Origin: Vitis vinifera
Lineage: Eukaryota > Streptophyta > Magnoliopsida > Vitales > Vitaceae
Assembly (NCBI RefSeq): GCF_030704535.1
Contig: NC_081817.1
Location: 3,549,001 to 3,613,000, forward strand
Reading direction: 5' to 3'
Length of the DNA: 64,000 nucleotides
The notes beneath the pieces were generated by a model that saw only the letters and a program-made list of their open reading frames with translations, did no database searches and was not told the origin of the DNA. The position numbers and the translations under genes were made by a program. The first letter of the stretch is position 1; each line of letters opens with the position of its first letter. Shown one piece after another: positions 49,314 through 61,300 of the stretch.

Positions 49314-52300
49314 CTATGCAGAAACAGTAACAGGGTATTCAAACACCACATCTTTACCAGAAAGCTTTCTGTAGACTCCAGCAAAGGTCTCTAGTTTGTT
49401 TTCAGTATTGTTCTGCTCCTTTGGATCAAGAAAAATCTGTTGATCCAATATAACGTTTAGAGAAGTGTATGTTTAGAGTAGTGTTAGAACAAGAAGTAAT
49501 TTAAACAATGAACAAACTGAGGCAACAAAGTTGAAATCCTATCTTCACTTGTACAGATCAAATGTCATTCAATAGAGCAACTAGAATTGCATTTCCCAGG
49601 AAGAAATGAAGAACAAAAAAGTGAGCATTATTGCGTGTAAAGGATTCTGTGAGCCTTCTAATGGAAAAGAATTTAATATCTTCCAGGACTCCTGTCCAAT
49701 CGAAAACAAAATCAGGGAAAAGAACCCTGTCCATGATATTTGATGAGACTGTATATCATAGTACTAGTAATTGATCGGCTATGTAGTGGAACCCTGCTAA
49801 TTGAGATATTTTGCAATCAAATAACCTCCAATATTTGATCTCAGGACTCTGCATATTTCAAAGTACCCCCATCTTCTGCGATACTTGAACATGAATACTA
49901 TTTTAAGGAGATAATGCCCTTTTGCCCATGAGGATGTAACTTGAATATGAGATTACATCAAACTTGATAGGTTAAACTCACTTAAAAAAGATGGGATGCT
50001 TTCATGTTGGAGTATATTTAATTTGCATTCAAGTATGAATGCTTTTATGTTACTTATTACTGTTATGTTGGACCTTTTAAAGGATTTCAAAAAAAGGAAA
50101 AAAAAAAAACCAAGAGAAAGTTAATTGACATAAATTGTTAGAATGTATAAAACTATCACTATTGGGTGCTAAGTCTTCCGCATTGGCATTAGAGGTGTGG
50201 GTGGGGATGTTTTCCCAGCTTTGATGCAAGGTTTTTTTAAATCAAACAGTAATCATAAAAGTAACATAATGAGTGCCAACAGATATGGATTTTAAAATAG
50301 ATAAATCAATAGCTACCCATAGTTGCCACATTATAAAAGTCCAGGTGTAGTAGTTCCCGAATCCTGGCTCACAGTGAAAAGGGATTGAGGTTCAGGTAGG
50401 GATAGGGAGGTTCAGTTTGTATTCCATGTGGGAAAAAAATGTTAGCTATAGAAAAAAGGAGAAAGAAAACAAACTAGGTTTAGGATTCCCTACTTGGAAT
50501 ATTTCTTTCCTCTGGAACCAAAAAAAAAGAAGAAAGGAGGAGGAGCCAACCTGTCTTTTTTTATTGGTAAAAAGTAGTAAATAAATAAATAGAGGACAAA
50601 TATGGTACCACATGGTTTCAAAGCAAAAACACAACAGCACCTGAGAGAATCATTTTTTTTTTTTTTTGATAAGTAAGAAAAGTATTGTATAGCACCTGAG
50701 AGAATCATAGAAACTATAAGGTCATTTTTCAGCATATCAAAAATGTTTACTTGCCTTGATTATCTTGGAACCATCAGCTCTGTACCTAACACACTTTCCA
50801 ACAATTTCTGCCGGGTAAACAATGTCCTCCAACATGGCCTCATGAACTGCTGTGAGAGTGCGGGTCCTGGGTCGCACAACAGCAGAACCCTTCTTTGGAG
50901 GATGCAGGATCCTTCTAGCAGCAATCAAGACTACATGCTGCCCAAGGATTAAAGAAAATGAATTGGGGATTTAGGCAGAAAATGCACATAAACTGAAATC
51001 AAAATAGGGGCAGAAGAGGGAAAGAAGAACAATAACTAGAGTCCATTTACTTTGACATAAAATTCAGTATATAGGAAAAGGTTTTCCAAGTAAAACCTTC
51101 TTAAGTGGTTCCTTTAATGAGCCTTGTGAATCAGAGCCCATTTTTTTTTTTTTCTGAAGGTGGGGGGGAGGAAGAAGGAACTACAAAACAAATATAGCTC
51201 ATTTCAAGAATTGAAAAAAATGATTTTTTGCTCTTACACAAATCATGTAAAGTGTTGAAGGGCAAGAGGTTATTACCTAATCCATCACCAACCTCATCCT
51301 GTTGCTAAGATGGACTTAGGCCGGTGCTATTTCATTTTTTTTTCTTCCAATCAGCAAAAAAGTGTATTAATCAAGAATATAAAAAACATCAGAGGGATGA
51401 GGAGTCCCCTCACAATTACAAAAATCTGATCAAAATATGATTGAACTCCTCCACTATACAAGGAGCCTATACAAAAAGGTTAAGACAGCAAAACAATATG
51501 CATAGATGTCTTTTTTGTTATTTTTGATAGGCAAGAAGAAGATATATAAAAAACAGAATAACAAAACAGAAAAGCACCTGTAGCAACGGCGCAACAAGTT
51601 CATGCAGAGTATACAATTGACACTGGAGTAACAAGCAAGAAGAAGAAAATATGCATAGATGTCATCTCCATAAGTCCTGACTAAGCTTCCCTTAATGATG
51701 TCCAAACCCTTTTGATTTACACACCAAATGCCGATTGAATTGAATAACATTAAGAGGAATGCCTATACAAGCCTTGGTGCAAAGATGCCCAACAAAAGTA
51801 ATAGAAGTAAATCCCACAACCTCTCAGAGGTCCTCCACTTATCCTAAAAAATTTTAGTATTTCTCTCTCACCACACAATCCAAAGCAATGTGAGACAAGC
51901 AATATGTCAAAGGGTCTTGCCTCTAAGACTTAGGCTAGTGCTTGTGAAACTCATCTAAGTATGATTTTATCCTAGTGCTCCAAAAAATCAGGGAGGGAAC
52001 TCACCTTCCCACTAAACTTCTTCTCCAATTCCCCAACAAGCCTCAGATGGATTTTTCGAAAAGCTTTCTGCAGCCTGTAAGGGACATAAATGACCACAGC
52101 CTTCCTCTTGCCAGAAACATCAATTTGACTGTACAGAAAATCACACAACAAGAGAAGTGATAGAAGACGATGGAAGGCAAGAAAAATAAAAGAATCTACT
52201 CCAACCAAATCATTCAAACAAGACTTACGCTGCAGAATTAATGTAAATGTCCTTCAGATCACTTTTCAGCTCCAGATTGGTATTCTCCAAATCAAAGAAT

Positions 52301-52447
52301 GACTGCAGAAACCACATGAGTTTAAAACTAATACCTTGTATATAAACACCAATGAAGCATTGTATATTTAACCTGTGCCACCAAGTCCTCAAATTCACTA
52401 GGTTCCACACCCTGGTCCTTTTGGATTTTCCTCCTCGATGTGTACAT
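49314..52447 (-). CDS. RPS7: small-subunit ribosomal protein eS7
   Basis: Coding exons in order are 52447-52373, 52302-52229, 52128-52005, 50937-50755 and 49436-49314, giving 192 aa, the usual length of plant eS7 (S7e). The protein runs [13 protein letters not shown]..., with [20 protein letters not shown], the basic core [13 protein letters not shown], and [23 protein letters not shown], ending [13 protein letters not shown]. It is a structural 40S component and acts in 18S rRNA processing. A 5' UTR intron lies at 52463-53484, with the leader exon upstream from 53485. Intron 4 (49437-50754) uses a GC donor (AAG then gcaagt); the in-frame GT choice fails. Introns 3 and 4 hold LINE relics. Gly in the [11 protein letters not shown] segment and Cys in VGKCVRY differ from the commoner Arg, so this could be one divergent member of a small gene family. 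Confidence 0.95.
50654..50690 (-). mobile_element. 37-bp LINE 3' tail with 18-bp target duplication
   Basis: The word agcacctgagagaatcat occurs at 50636-50653 and again at 50691-50708. Between them lies only a poly(T) run followed by gataagtaagaaaagtattg, the same start as the LINE tail at 37501 (poly(T), then gataagtaaacg). This is an extreme 5' truncation of a LINE in eS7 intron 4. Confidence 0.85.
51340..51940 (-). mobile_element. LINE 3'-end remnant in eS7 intron 3
   Basis: On the minus strand, fragments such as [12 protein letters not shown] near 51840, then a hydrophobic stretch and [13 protein letters not shown] near 51720, follow the pattern of the extreme C-terminus of plant LINE ORF2. 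They are followed by a 3' UTR with tgtgaggggactcctcatcc. Several stops break it. A second tail-like run (tttttgataggcaagaag) near 51522 suggests another small insertion within it. Confidence 0.6.
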
Positions 52448-52566
52448 CTTTGCAGCTATTATCTGAAAATCAGAGAGCTATTTATTAGAAAATATATAAA
52501 ATAATATCACCAAGTGCATATTGGCTAGGGACAATCCCCATGCGATTTGAGATAATAATTTGGAAT

Positions 52567-52684
52567 CATTTTTAATTGGAAAAAGTATGGGTGTTGAACA
52601 ACTATGCAATTTTTTAGACACCCATACTTTTCCCAATTAAAAATGAAAAGAAAACTTATATATATATATATAAGTTTTCTTTTA
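52567..52684. repeat. two adjacent hairpins in the eS7 5' UTR intron
   Basis: Arms 52567-52594 and 52618-52645 pair over 28 bp with one mismatch around a 23-nt loop. Directly next, 52646-52684 is a near-perfect palindrome, aaaagaaaactta and its complement around (TA)n. Confidence 0.75.
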
Positions 52685-52789
52685 CATTTTCTTCTGGACA
52701 TGGATGATGGAACCATTGCATCGATGATGTAATGTGGGGGTCAATGCAGGAGGTAAAAATTATTCTTTTCCACAAAACGGCATCACAAA

Positions 52790-52916
52790 TTTAGAGACCA
52801 TTTGGTACTGATTTTAGAAAACGTTTCTAACCCTTCTAACACTTTGAATGGTAAAAATTTTCAAGTATTTTAAAGGTTAGAAGTTCTTCCTAGAATCACT
52901 GCTAAACAAGCTCTTA
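52790..52916. repeat. short MITE-like element, copy 2
   Basis: Related to 5097-5220: it shares catttggtactgattttagaaaacg and tcaagtatt, and has an inverted right end. It lies in the eS7 5' UTR intron. Confidence 0.5.
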
Positions 52917-53484
52917 ATCTATTAATAGTTTTACATAGTATTCAGGGATCCAAAACCAGTATCGCAAATGGGATATACTCCGGAAAGTGAGAACCAAATC
53001 GTAAATCACTGTGAAACTTTCCATCCTGTAATCATCCTACTCCATCTTTCCTAGTGAAGAATCATTTTCTTTAATTCTATTTCTAGCCAATGGATCTTTA
53101 CACCATCAAATGCAAAGCAAAACGATGGTGCCTACTTTTCAGGCATTCACATACACCTCAGATAATGCATTTTTTGCAGTAAACACCGGTTTTGATCCTA
53201 AATTCATCAAACTAAAATTATAGTACTGGGCATTTAGCAAAAAAAAAAAAAAAGCCTCGTAGGATAACCGTCAATGAAGTCATTAAAAATGTAGATCCAA
53301 GTGGGTTGCATCCCTAAAATCACATTCATAACCCAGAAATTCGGCATCATTTTCTAGGTATGAATCGAACTTATCAAGTAAAAACGAATAGACAAAAAAA
53401 GAGAAAAAAAAAATCCCAAATGCGCGAGAGATGGAGAAAGAGGAGTCGAACTGATATTGGGTTTTGAGGATTTAAGAAGCCGAC

Positions 53485-53720
53485 CTGAAAGAATCAGAAA
53501 CACGCAGCTGTTCCTCTAGGATTTTAGTGAGGGTTTTTAGGCTGCCACTTCGTTTATAAGGAGTTTCACGCCCTTCAATAATCCCAGCTCCCCTGCTCTT
53601 CTATTCGGACCGCTTGTTGATATCGGCTCGGTATCGATTGCCAACATGAACTTGGGCTCTTTCAGTAGTACTGGGATGACCTAAAGCTCATGTCCCCTTT
53701 TCTTTTTTATTTTCTTCTTT
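53485..53720 (-). promoter_or_regulatory. eS7 leader exon and core promoter
   Basis: A non-coding first exon ends with the donor CAG-gtcggc at 53485/53484. Upstream on the minus strand are ccttataaac (TATA-like, near 53555) and aaaaccct (telobox-like, near 53535). Telobox-type elements are usual for plant ribosomal protein genes. The exact start site is unknown. Confidence 0.5.
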
Positions 53721-55339
53721 TAATTCCCCCAAAAAGAAGGGTCATGAATCATCATCCGTTTATTTTCCTGGATTATGGAATATAAATATTTCGAGAGGAG
53801 CATACTAAGATAACAAATGGGTTCTTATGAAACTCCATATATGAAATTTAAGTAATAGATACTAATGTATAAGGGTACAACTAAATGGAATTCAGGTATA
53901 AAATTATGAGGTTAAGATGATGTTTGTTTTTTGGTTGAATAGAAAAAATTAAAATATTTGATTTTTTCTATTCAGCTAAAAGTAACGTGTTAACATCATC
54001 CAACATAACTAAAGTAAACTTGTTATCTATAGGTTCGATTTAATTATGTTGGATGATGTTAACAAGTTACTTTTAACTGAATAAAAAAAATCAAATATTT
54101 TAAAATGTTAAACCTTAAACCACTTAATTGATGATATCATTTTGATATTTCTCAAGAAAACCTTTTATATCTATTGAAAAATGGATCCTAATAAATACTA
54201 TAGTAAAGCCTATATTTGGTTTTTATTTTTATTTTTGAGTTTTGAATTTAATTCTCATTAGCATGACTTTTTCGAAAAATTGTGGTCAAAGGAAAATAGT
54301 TTAGCAAAATAAAAATAGTTAGTATTTGATTTTACACACTTTTTGATTTTTTTTAAATAAAAAATTTCTATATAAAAATAAAACATCCTATATAAAAAAG
54401 ATAGATTGACCTTATCTTTAAAAATCACTTTCACAAATTTTAAAACTTAAGATGGTAAAAATATTTTGACACTTCAATTTTTTTAAACCATTTTTTAAAT
54501 CATTACTTTTACAATAAGAGTTTATATATATATATATATATATTATATAAAAGTGACTAGTATATATATTTTTTTTTTAAAACAAAAAAATCGAAAGTAT
54601 ATTTACATAGATTTTGAAGCCTTACTCTTAGGGCCTAAAAAAACTTCTAAAAATTAAATTATGATGAAAGAGAAAGAAAAATAATAAAAATTTAGATAAA
54701 AAAGGAAACCAGCTATATTAATTAATTTGCCCATCATGTAGCGGCTATCTGACTGTCCTAGCATCGCAGCCATCTCCTCTAACTTGAAGACACAATTACC
54801 ATATTGATGTAAGGGCACCCGAGCAGAATTTGACAGTAATTTATTAACTTGGATTGAACTGGATGAAGGCCCAGAAAAACTTGAATGGGCTGTCCACGAT
54901 TTATATTAAAACTGAAGATTGCATATATTTCCTGATCAAAACTGCATAAATCACAACTACAACTGCATCAATAAGTTGAAGAAACTTCTTCATATTATCA
55001 TGTATGATCTTTCAAAGATTAGTTACCTAAGAGCTGTGAAATTTAAGTGAGATCAATTCCTTGCCAGTACTGGACTCCCCCACTCGCCCAGAATTCTGTA
55101 TGACATCTATGAACTGAGAGCTTGGCACCGTATGTGAATTAGCTGCCAAATCACACCAGACAATTCAAAGAATTCTGCCCTTCTCTCCCCCTCTCCTGCA
55201 AAGTGATAAGATTTAACAGCCATCCACCCTCCATTTTGATGGAGGAATCAGAGAGAAGTTAGGTCTTCTTGATCTTACCTTTTCAAAGGGAAAGGTAAAA
55301 TTAAAATCCAATTTGGTTTCCAAATCCATTGCTTCAACT
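53721..55339. other. intergenic region between eS7 and PMT11
   Basis: AT-rich DNA with a hairpin-forming MITE (53915-54102), a (TA)n tract at about 54523-54547 and the PMT 3' flank from about 55000. No gene is seen. Confidence 0.6.
53915..54102. mobile_element. hairpin MITE, family B copy 2
   Basis: It starts gatgatgtttgttttttggt. Arms 53950-54008 and 54044-54102 form a near-perfect inverted repeat of about 59 bp around a 35-bp loop; they share taaaatatttgatttttt, agttaaaagtaac-type sequence and gttaacatcatccaacat. The outer right terminus is missing or decayed. Confidence 0.7.
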
Positions 55340-58300
55340 TCAGTGCAACATGCGTTTTTCACATGTCAAGATCCTGTAACTTGCATGAGGGCCTTCAGAC
55401 GTGGGTCGCACCGAGACCTTCCAACCCATGGCTTTCGCGATCTCTTGAAGTTCATCCATGACAATGATAGAGTCACGGATGTATGCATGTCCGCCGGGTC
55501 TCAGTATCCTATCCATCTCAAGCATGATGCTGGACATGTTGCATCTGATACATACAAATGAAAAATATGTGTCAACTCATGGAAATAACAATGTCTCAAT
55601 TCTCACAAAACGACCCTTGCCCTTGAGACGGATTTCCCTGACTATTTACCCAATTGTATAATATCATCCCTAAATTAATAATGTATTTTCCCAAACTACT
55701 CATGACAATTCTACCTTATTTCAACAGAAAATAATAATATTTTTATCATAATAAGCATAATTTCTGAAATTCTGAATTATTCCAGGGGATTACTTCTGAA
55801 TCTGCAATTTGTCACTAAACCTTGCAGTCATCCTCCTCTATAGAAGAGAAAGACAAGATAACAAGGGAGAACGGAAGCTTGAAGAAAAATGTAGAGACAC
55901 GAGACATTCACCTAGCAAACTTGGGAACAGAATTGGGGCATACCTCTTTCGCTCAATAGAAAAGAGACCAGCTGCATGCAAGAAATCATAGGTTCTGGGA
56001 TACGTGTCAAAGGACTCACACCTGGAAAGTATTATACAACTCATTATACTTAAACCAGTGAAATTCAAACAATATTGGGAAGCACTAAATGAAAATTCAA
56101 CCAATAGAATATGGTTAGCTAATTAAATAGTTAAAATTACCAATCATGCATAACTCCTATGAGTCCACGATCATATATGACAGGCAAGGTATTGGGCCCG
56201 CTCACAGGAACAACATTAAGAACCCAGCAATCAACTTTTCTTTCGGTCAATGCAGCAGCAAATCTGCCAAAACCATGAAATTAACCATAAAAATATGGAG
56301 TAATTCAAATGAAGCACAACAAGGACCACAAGGCAATAAATGAAAATTGAAATGGAACAAGCTTGAGATGAATAGGGTACCCGCCAAATCCAGCTCTCAT
56401 ATCCAGCACGTTTCTCAATTTAAAGTTCTTCCATTTTAAGACACGATAATATCCGTCTATTATCTCTTTCCAGTATTTATATTCTGCCTTGAAGAGCTCT
56501 TTTCTAGATATATAGGCATCCATGCGTATACTTTGGAGCCGGTCAGGATAATTTTGCAAGCGTCCAGGCCATGTAGGAAGATTTGCTCCATATCCATCCT
56601 CAGGTAGTCGAGTGATGCATGCTTTCAGATCAACATACCTTGTAATCATGCAAAGAATAAATTTACCATGAAAGGAAACCTCATAAATAAGAATCATGAG
56701 AATAAGGGATTAGGTGAAAGCTCTTGCAATGCACTAAACCATATGCATTCAATTTCTTCCAACAACATTATGAGATGGTTTAACATTTTCCCACATATCG
56801 TCATAGCTGTAAATAAATCCCAAAGAATGCTTGGCCTGGTTCTTTGATGAGAAATAGACGAGACCATGCCCATTATCAATGTTAAATGGGCAGAAATTAA
56901 TTGCAAAACCAGGGTTACATAAGGGGAAACTCCTTGATGATAATTCTGGAAGTTGAAAGGAGAACCAACAACTCATGTCGCTATCTAAAGTATGGTTGCA
57001 AAGCAGCCAGACCTAACCAAACTGAGTGCAGGCTGCTCGAGCTTGGTTTGCAAAAACAAACAACTTGAAAATAAAACTGAGGCTCATCGATCTCACAAGA
57101 AATATTAAGTGAGCTCTCACCTAAGCCAATTCTGAGTCCAGCCCAAGGAGCTCAATTTGTCTTAAATTCTTTAGAGTGTTTATGAGCTGAGCAAGACGAG
57201 TATTAGGTTGTTTGAGCTTGGCTTTAAAATTATAGAGCTTAAAGCTAGGACTGAGACTTCACTTGTTCATCCTCATGAACAAGCTTGCACCAAGTCTGAG
57301 TAGTTGGGTTCACCACATAGCCCTAGCCAAAAAGGTTTAAAGAGAGGAGTTTTTGAGCAAACCTCTCCCCCCCACCCCCCCAACCCGCCAAAAAAAAAAA
57401 GGGGGAGAGAGAAGAAACAAAAGCCCATAAAATGAAATTGTAGAAAAGATGCTCTCTTTCCCCGCCATTTAACACAGATTATTACGAAGAGAGAGAGAGA
57501 GAGAGAGAAGCAGGGTTCAAAATCTCGGTTGATACCGGTATGACTCGGCCGAGTCGTATCCGCCTCGACCATGGCCGGTACCGGACCGATACCCGAGTTG
57601 GATATTTTGTCGAACAAACTCGGTTGAATTGAAAGAGTGAATCCCATGGAAACGTTGAGACAACTCCAAGATCATGTTGAGACTAAGCTATTTGGGTTAT
57701 TGGTAATGGAAAAAAAGGTAATATTGGAGTAGAAATGGTAGAGAAGATGAGAGGATCAAAACCCACGAAAATGAAAAATACAGATTACAGAGATGGACTG
57801 CATCATGTAGTCGCCGGTCGGATCCCCCAAGTTCTTGCCGGAGATGGAACTGAGCGACATGAGGAGGAGGCAGAGTCGCCGGACTCCAGCATCGCTATTA
57901 TCGACGGAGAATGACGGTGAGGTGGCCGATGGAAGTGGGAGAAGAGAGAAAGTGGGCCTGCGGAGGAGCTGGTTGTGGGGAGAAATGGGTGTTTGACCCG
58001 TCAATGGTGGTTATGAGTATTTAATAGATGTGGATTTGGTTTTTTTTTTTTTTTTTGGATAAATAGGTGAGGATTTAGGTTTTAAATAATATGTATTTAT
58101 TTTTTAAGTAGATAATGAGTATTTGGTGGGAATTTAAGTTTTAAATAATTTGATGAAAATTATAATGATAAAAAATTAATAATGAATATTAGACTTATAT
58201 CAAATAAATAGGAAATGAATATTTATATAAAAATTAAAATTAATGAATATATTTTATAAGAAAAATTATATTTATTTTTTAAAAGATGAATCATCGTTTT

Positions 58301-61300
58301 ATTTTTTTAATAGTTAAAAATATTTTTTTTAAATTCAAAATATTTAATTTAAACAATTTTTTATTAAAAAAAAATTTCTTTTTATTATTTTCATCTTCAA
58401 CAAGAAACATTTATTATCAAGTGATTAAATAAAAATATTTTTAGAGATTTTTAATATTATTTTAAATCATCCCAAAAGTATGCTTTTATTATAATTTGAA
58501 TAATTTTAAATATAATAGAAGTTTATTTTATTAATTTTTCACTCTACTTATTTGTATTTAATTTTTTAAATAATTTTCATAATCTTTTAAAATTATTTTA
58601 AGCTCTTAAATTAGAATTTTTTGCATATCACCCGATACCGATCCGAGATACCGAGACAGATGTGCCTCAAGACCTCCCGAGTCAATGACCGATACCGCGA
58701 CTTTGAACTATGGAGAGAAGAAACAAAACCCCATAAAATGAAATTGTAGAAAATATGCTCTCTTTCCCCGCCATTTAACACTGATATTATTACGATTCCC
58801 ACATAGGAATACAATGAAGCAATATCACAGTCCAAATAAATTAAGATCATGTGTTTCAGACATGTTTCAAGTAGTAATCAATTTTTTGTGCAGTTTATAA
58901 TACATATTATCAATACAAATGGATGCCAAATGATATTAAACATACGATGAAAATTTATATCAGCTCCTAAATCATGTATTCAGCACAGTTAACATATGGC
59001 ATATCAGGAAAAATTACAACAGTAGCCTAAATCATTTGTATCCAGGTCCTGTGTGTGTGTCGATCCCCCAACCACATCATTCTAAATAACAATAATAACA
59101 AGCTCTCATATTGGAAAATCATGTAACACTTATGTGAATCATCAACCAAAAAAAATAAAAAAGAAAAGAAAAAGAAAAGAAAAATGGAAACCTTCTAATA
59201 GTGAAGGGAAGATGATAATTAGTCTTACTAGTTATGGCTGCTTTCAGGATATTCCTTGAATTCAGTGACAAAATCTTATGCAATAAGTGTGATATATCAG
59301 CATAGTAAAGCATCTGTCCACTATACTTAATTGAAATTGCTGAGTATACATGGTAAAGCCTACAGTGTCAAAGTGTCATCTGTAGTTTAATGAAAATTTG
59401 TCATGATTAGAAGTAAATATACTAAAAACTGTTCATTTTTCTTTTCTTTCTTTTAGGAAAAAAAAAAAGAAGAAGAAGAAGAAAAAGAAGAGTAGTGAAT
59501 ATACCAAACATCATCTGGATCATCATCTGGATCACATAATGGAGGTTTGGTTGCTGCCTTGCGGTTCAAATAGCAGCTGTTGTTGAAGGGCTTCTGCCAT
59601 ATTGCAATATAACCCTCCTTTTTCACAAGCTCCCAGCAAAGACGAGTGGTAAGGTTGACCATCTCTGATAATAATAATAATAATAAAAAAATCATATATG
59701 GAAAATCAATGATGTTATGGGAAGTTACACTGGTAAATGCAGCATAACTATTAAAACTGATTTGCACAAGCTCAGGACAGTTTAATTAGGTTGGATTGGC
59801 CGGTTCACAGCACATTGGCAAACTAGTGATGGCAGCAAACTGAGTGTCATTGATTTTGTTCTAATATTTGATTACTCTGTCCCCCTTTGAAAACACTTGG
59901 GTTCACATCATTTGGGTGGACAGGTTGGTCATTGACAAGCACTTTAGTAACTACAACCCACAGTTGTGAAGATATTACAAATTATATATTCTTTTATCAG
60001 AAAATATTAGATCATTTTTTTGGAGTTCTCCTGCAAGAAAATGAAATAAAATATGTGACGGTTATAAACTTCAGACGCACAGGTCTCATAGAAAATGGAC
60101 ATTGGAACAAAGGACCAAAACTTCTAAACTTGTTCCTGTTATTAAAAAATATTACTACTTTAACTTTGAAATTTCTCAAAAAGGTAATTAAAGTGACCAT
60201 AACTTTTCAATAGGCTTACTTCTTTGATAAGATATCAATAGCTTATTTTGAATAAGAGTCCCAGAAAATGATACCTTTCCACTGTTCTTCTAGGTTTTCT
60301 TCATGCTTATAAACTGGCTGTGCTGCCCAAGCAAAGTATCCTCCTGCCCGAAGCATTCTATTTACCTCAAGCAGCAAGATTCCATCTTCATCAAAATGAA
60401 AGGAAAAAGCATGATCAGAAAGTGTCCCCTAGTAAATTTAACAATTAAACAAAAAAAAATCTTAAGTGAGCTTTCTCTTTCTCTTTTTGCTTTTGTTTGC
60501 ATACGAGTGAATAGGCCATGTCTTTTCTAGACTCTGTTTACAAAATTAATAGTCCAACTGGTTATTAATAACAGAATCCCAAATGGTAATGCTTCAGTAT
60601 ATTATAACTTTGAAATGTAAATAAGTACATTGTACACCAACAAACTAGATTATGTACACACTGACATCACAAGCTTAAAATGTCTGATGACTTTGAACCA
60701 ATAGCCCTTTTTTACTTAGCAAGTACAAAACAGAGTAATCAGGCATGAGGCAAAGACAGGAAACACCTGGTGTAAAAGAAATAGCTTACCATCACGGGTC
60801 CAGTCGATTCGGCATCTTGAACAATGTATCAAGTCAAAAGCCTGACTGGGATACAACAAACGACGAGTCACAAAAGCTGCCACCATTGCAGGCACACCAC
60901 GCTCAAGAGCAAATTGAATCTGGTTCTCATGAACATCTTTGGGAGCTATGGACAGAGTGATGACATTCCGTGATAACAAATAGGCACCAAAACTGGCCAC
61001 ACCACATCCAACATCCAAAACAACTCGAGTATGCCTGCCAAACGCAATGTCAGGCACCATCTACACATACAGAGTTGAAAATGAGCATCAGAACGGTAAT
61101 TCCAAACTTCACCCAATTAGGTGCTTGAGAACAAAACAACCTTTGAAATCTGATCTAAGTATTGATCTGCTCCATGTATGAACTGTGTGCCACCTCCTGG
61201 AAACTTGAACTTATTCTTATCTACTGAAATCCAATTCTGACCTCCTTTATCTTCCACTAGCTTTGTATGTGGAACATTGCTAAACCACACCTGAAATAAG

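Noticed and set aside
57756..58004. 82-codon minus-strand ORF in PMT intron 5
   Set aside because: It lies inside the hAT-like element and has no recognised domain; kept only as a possible captured fragment.
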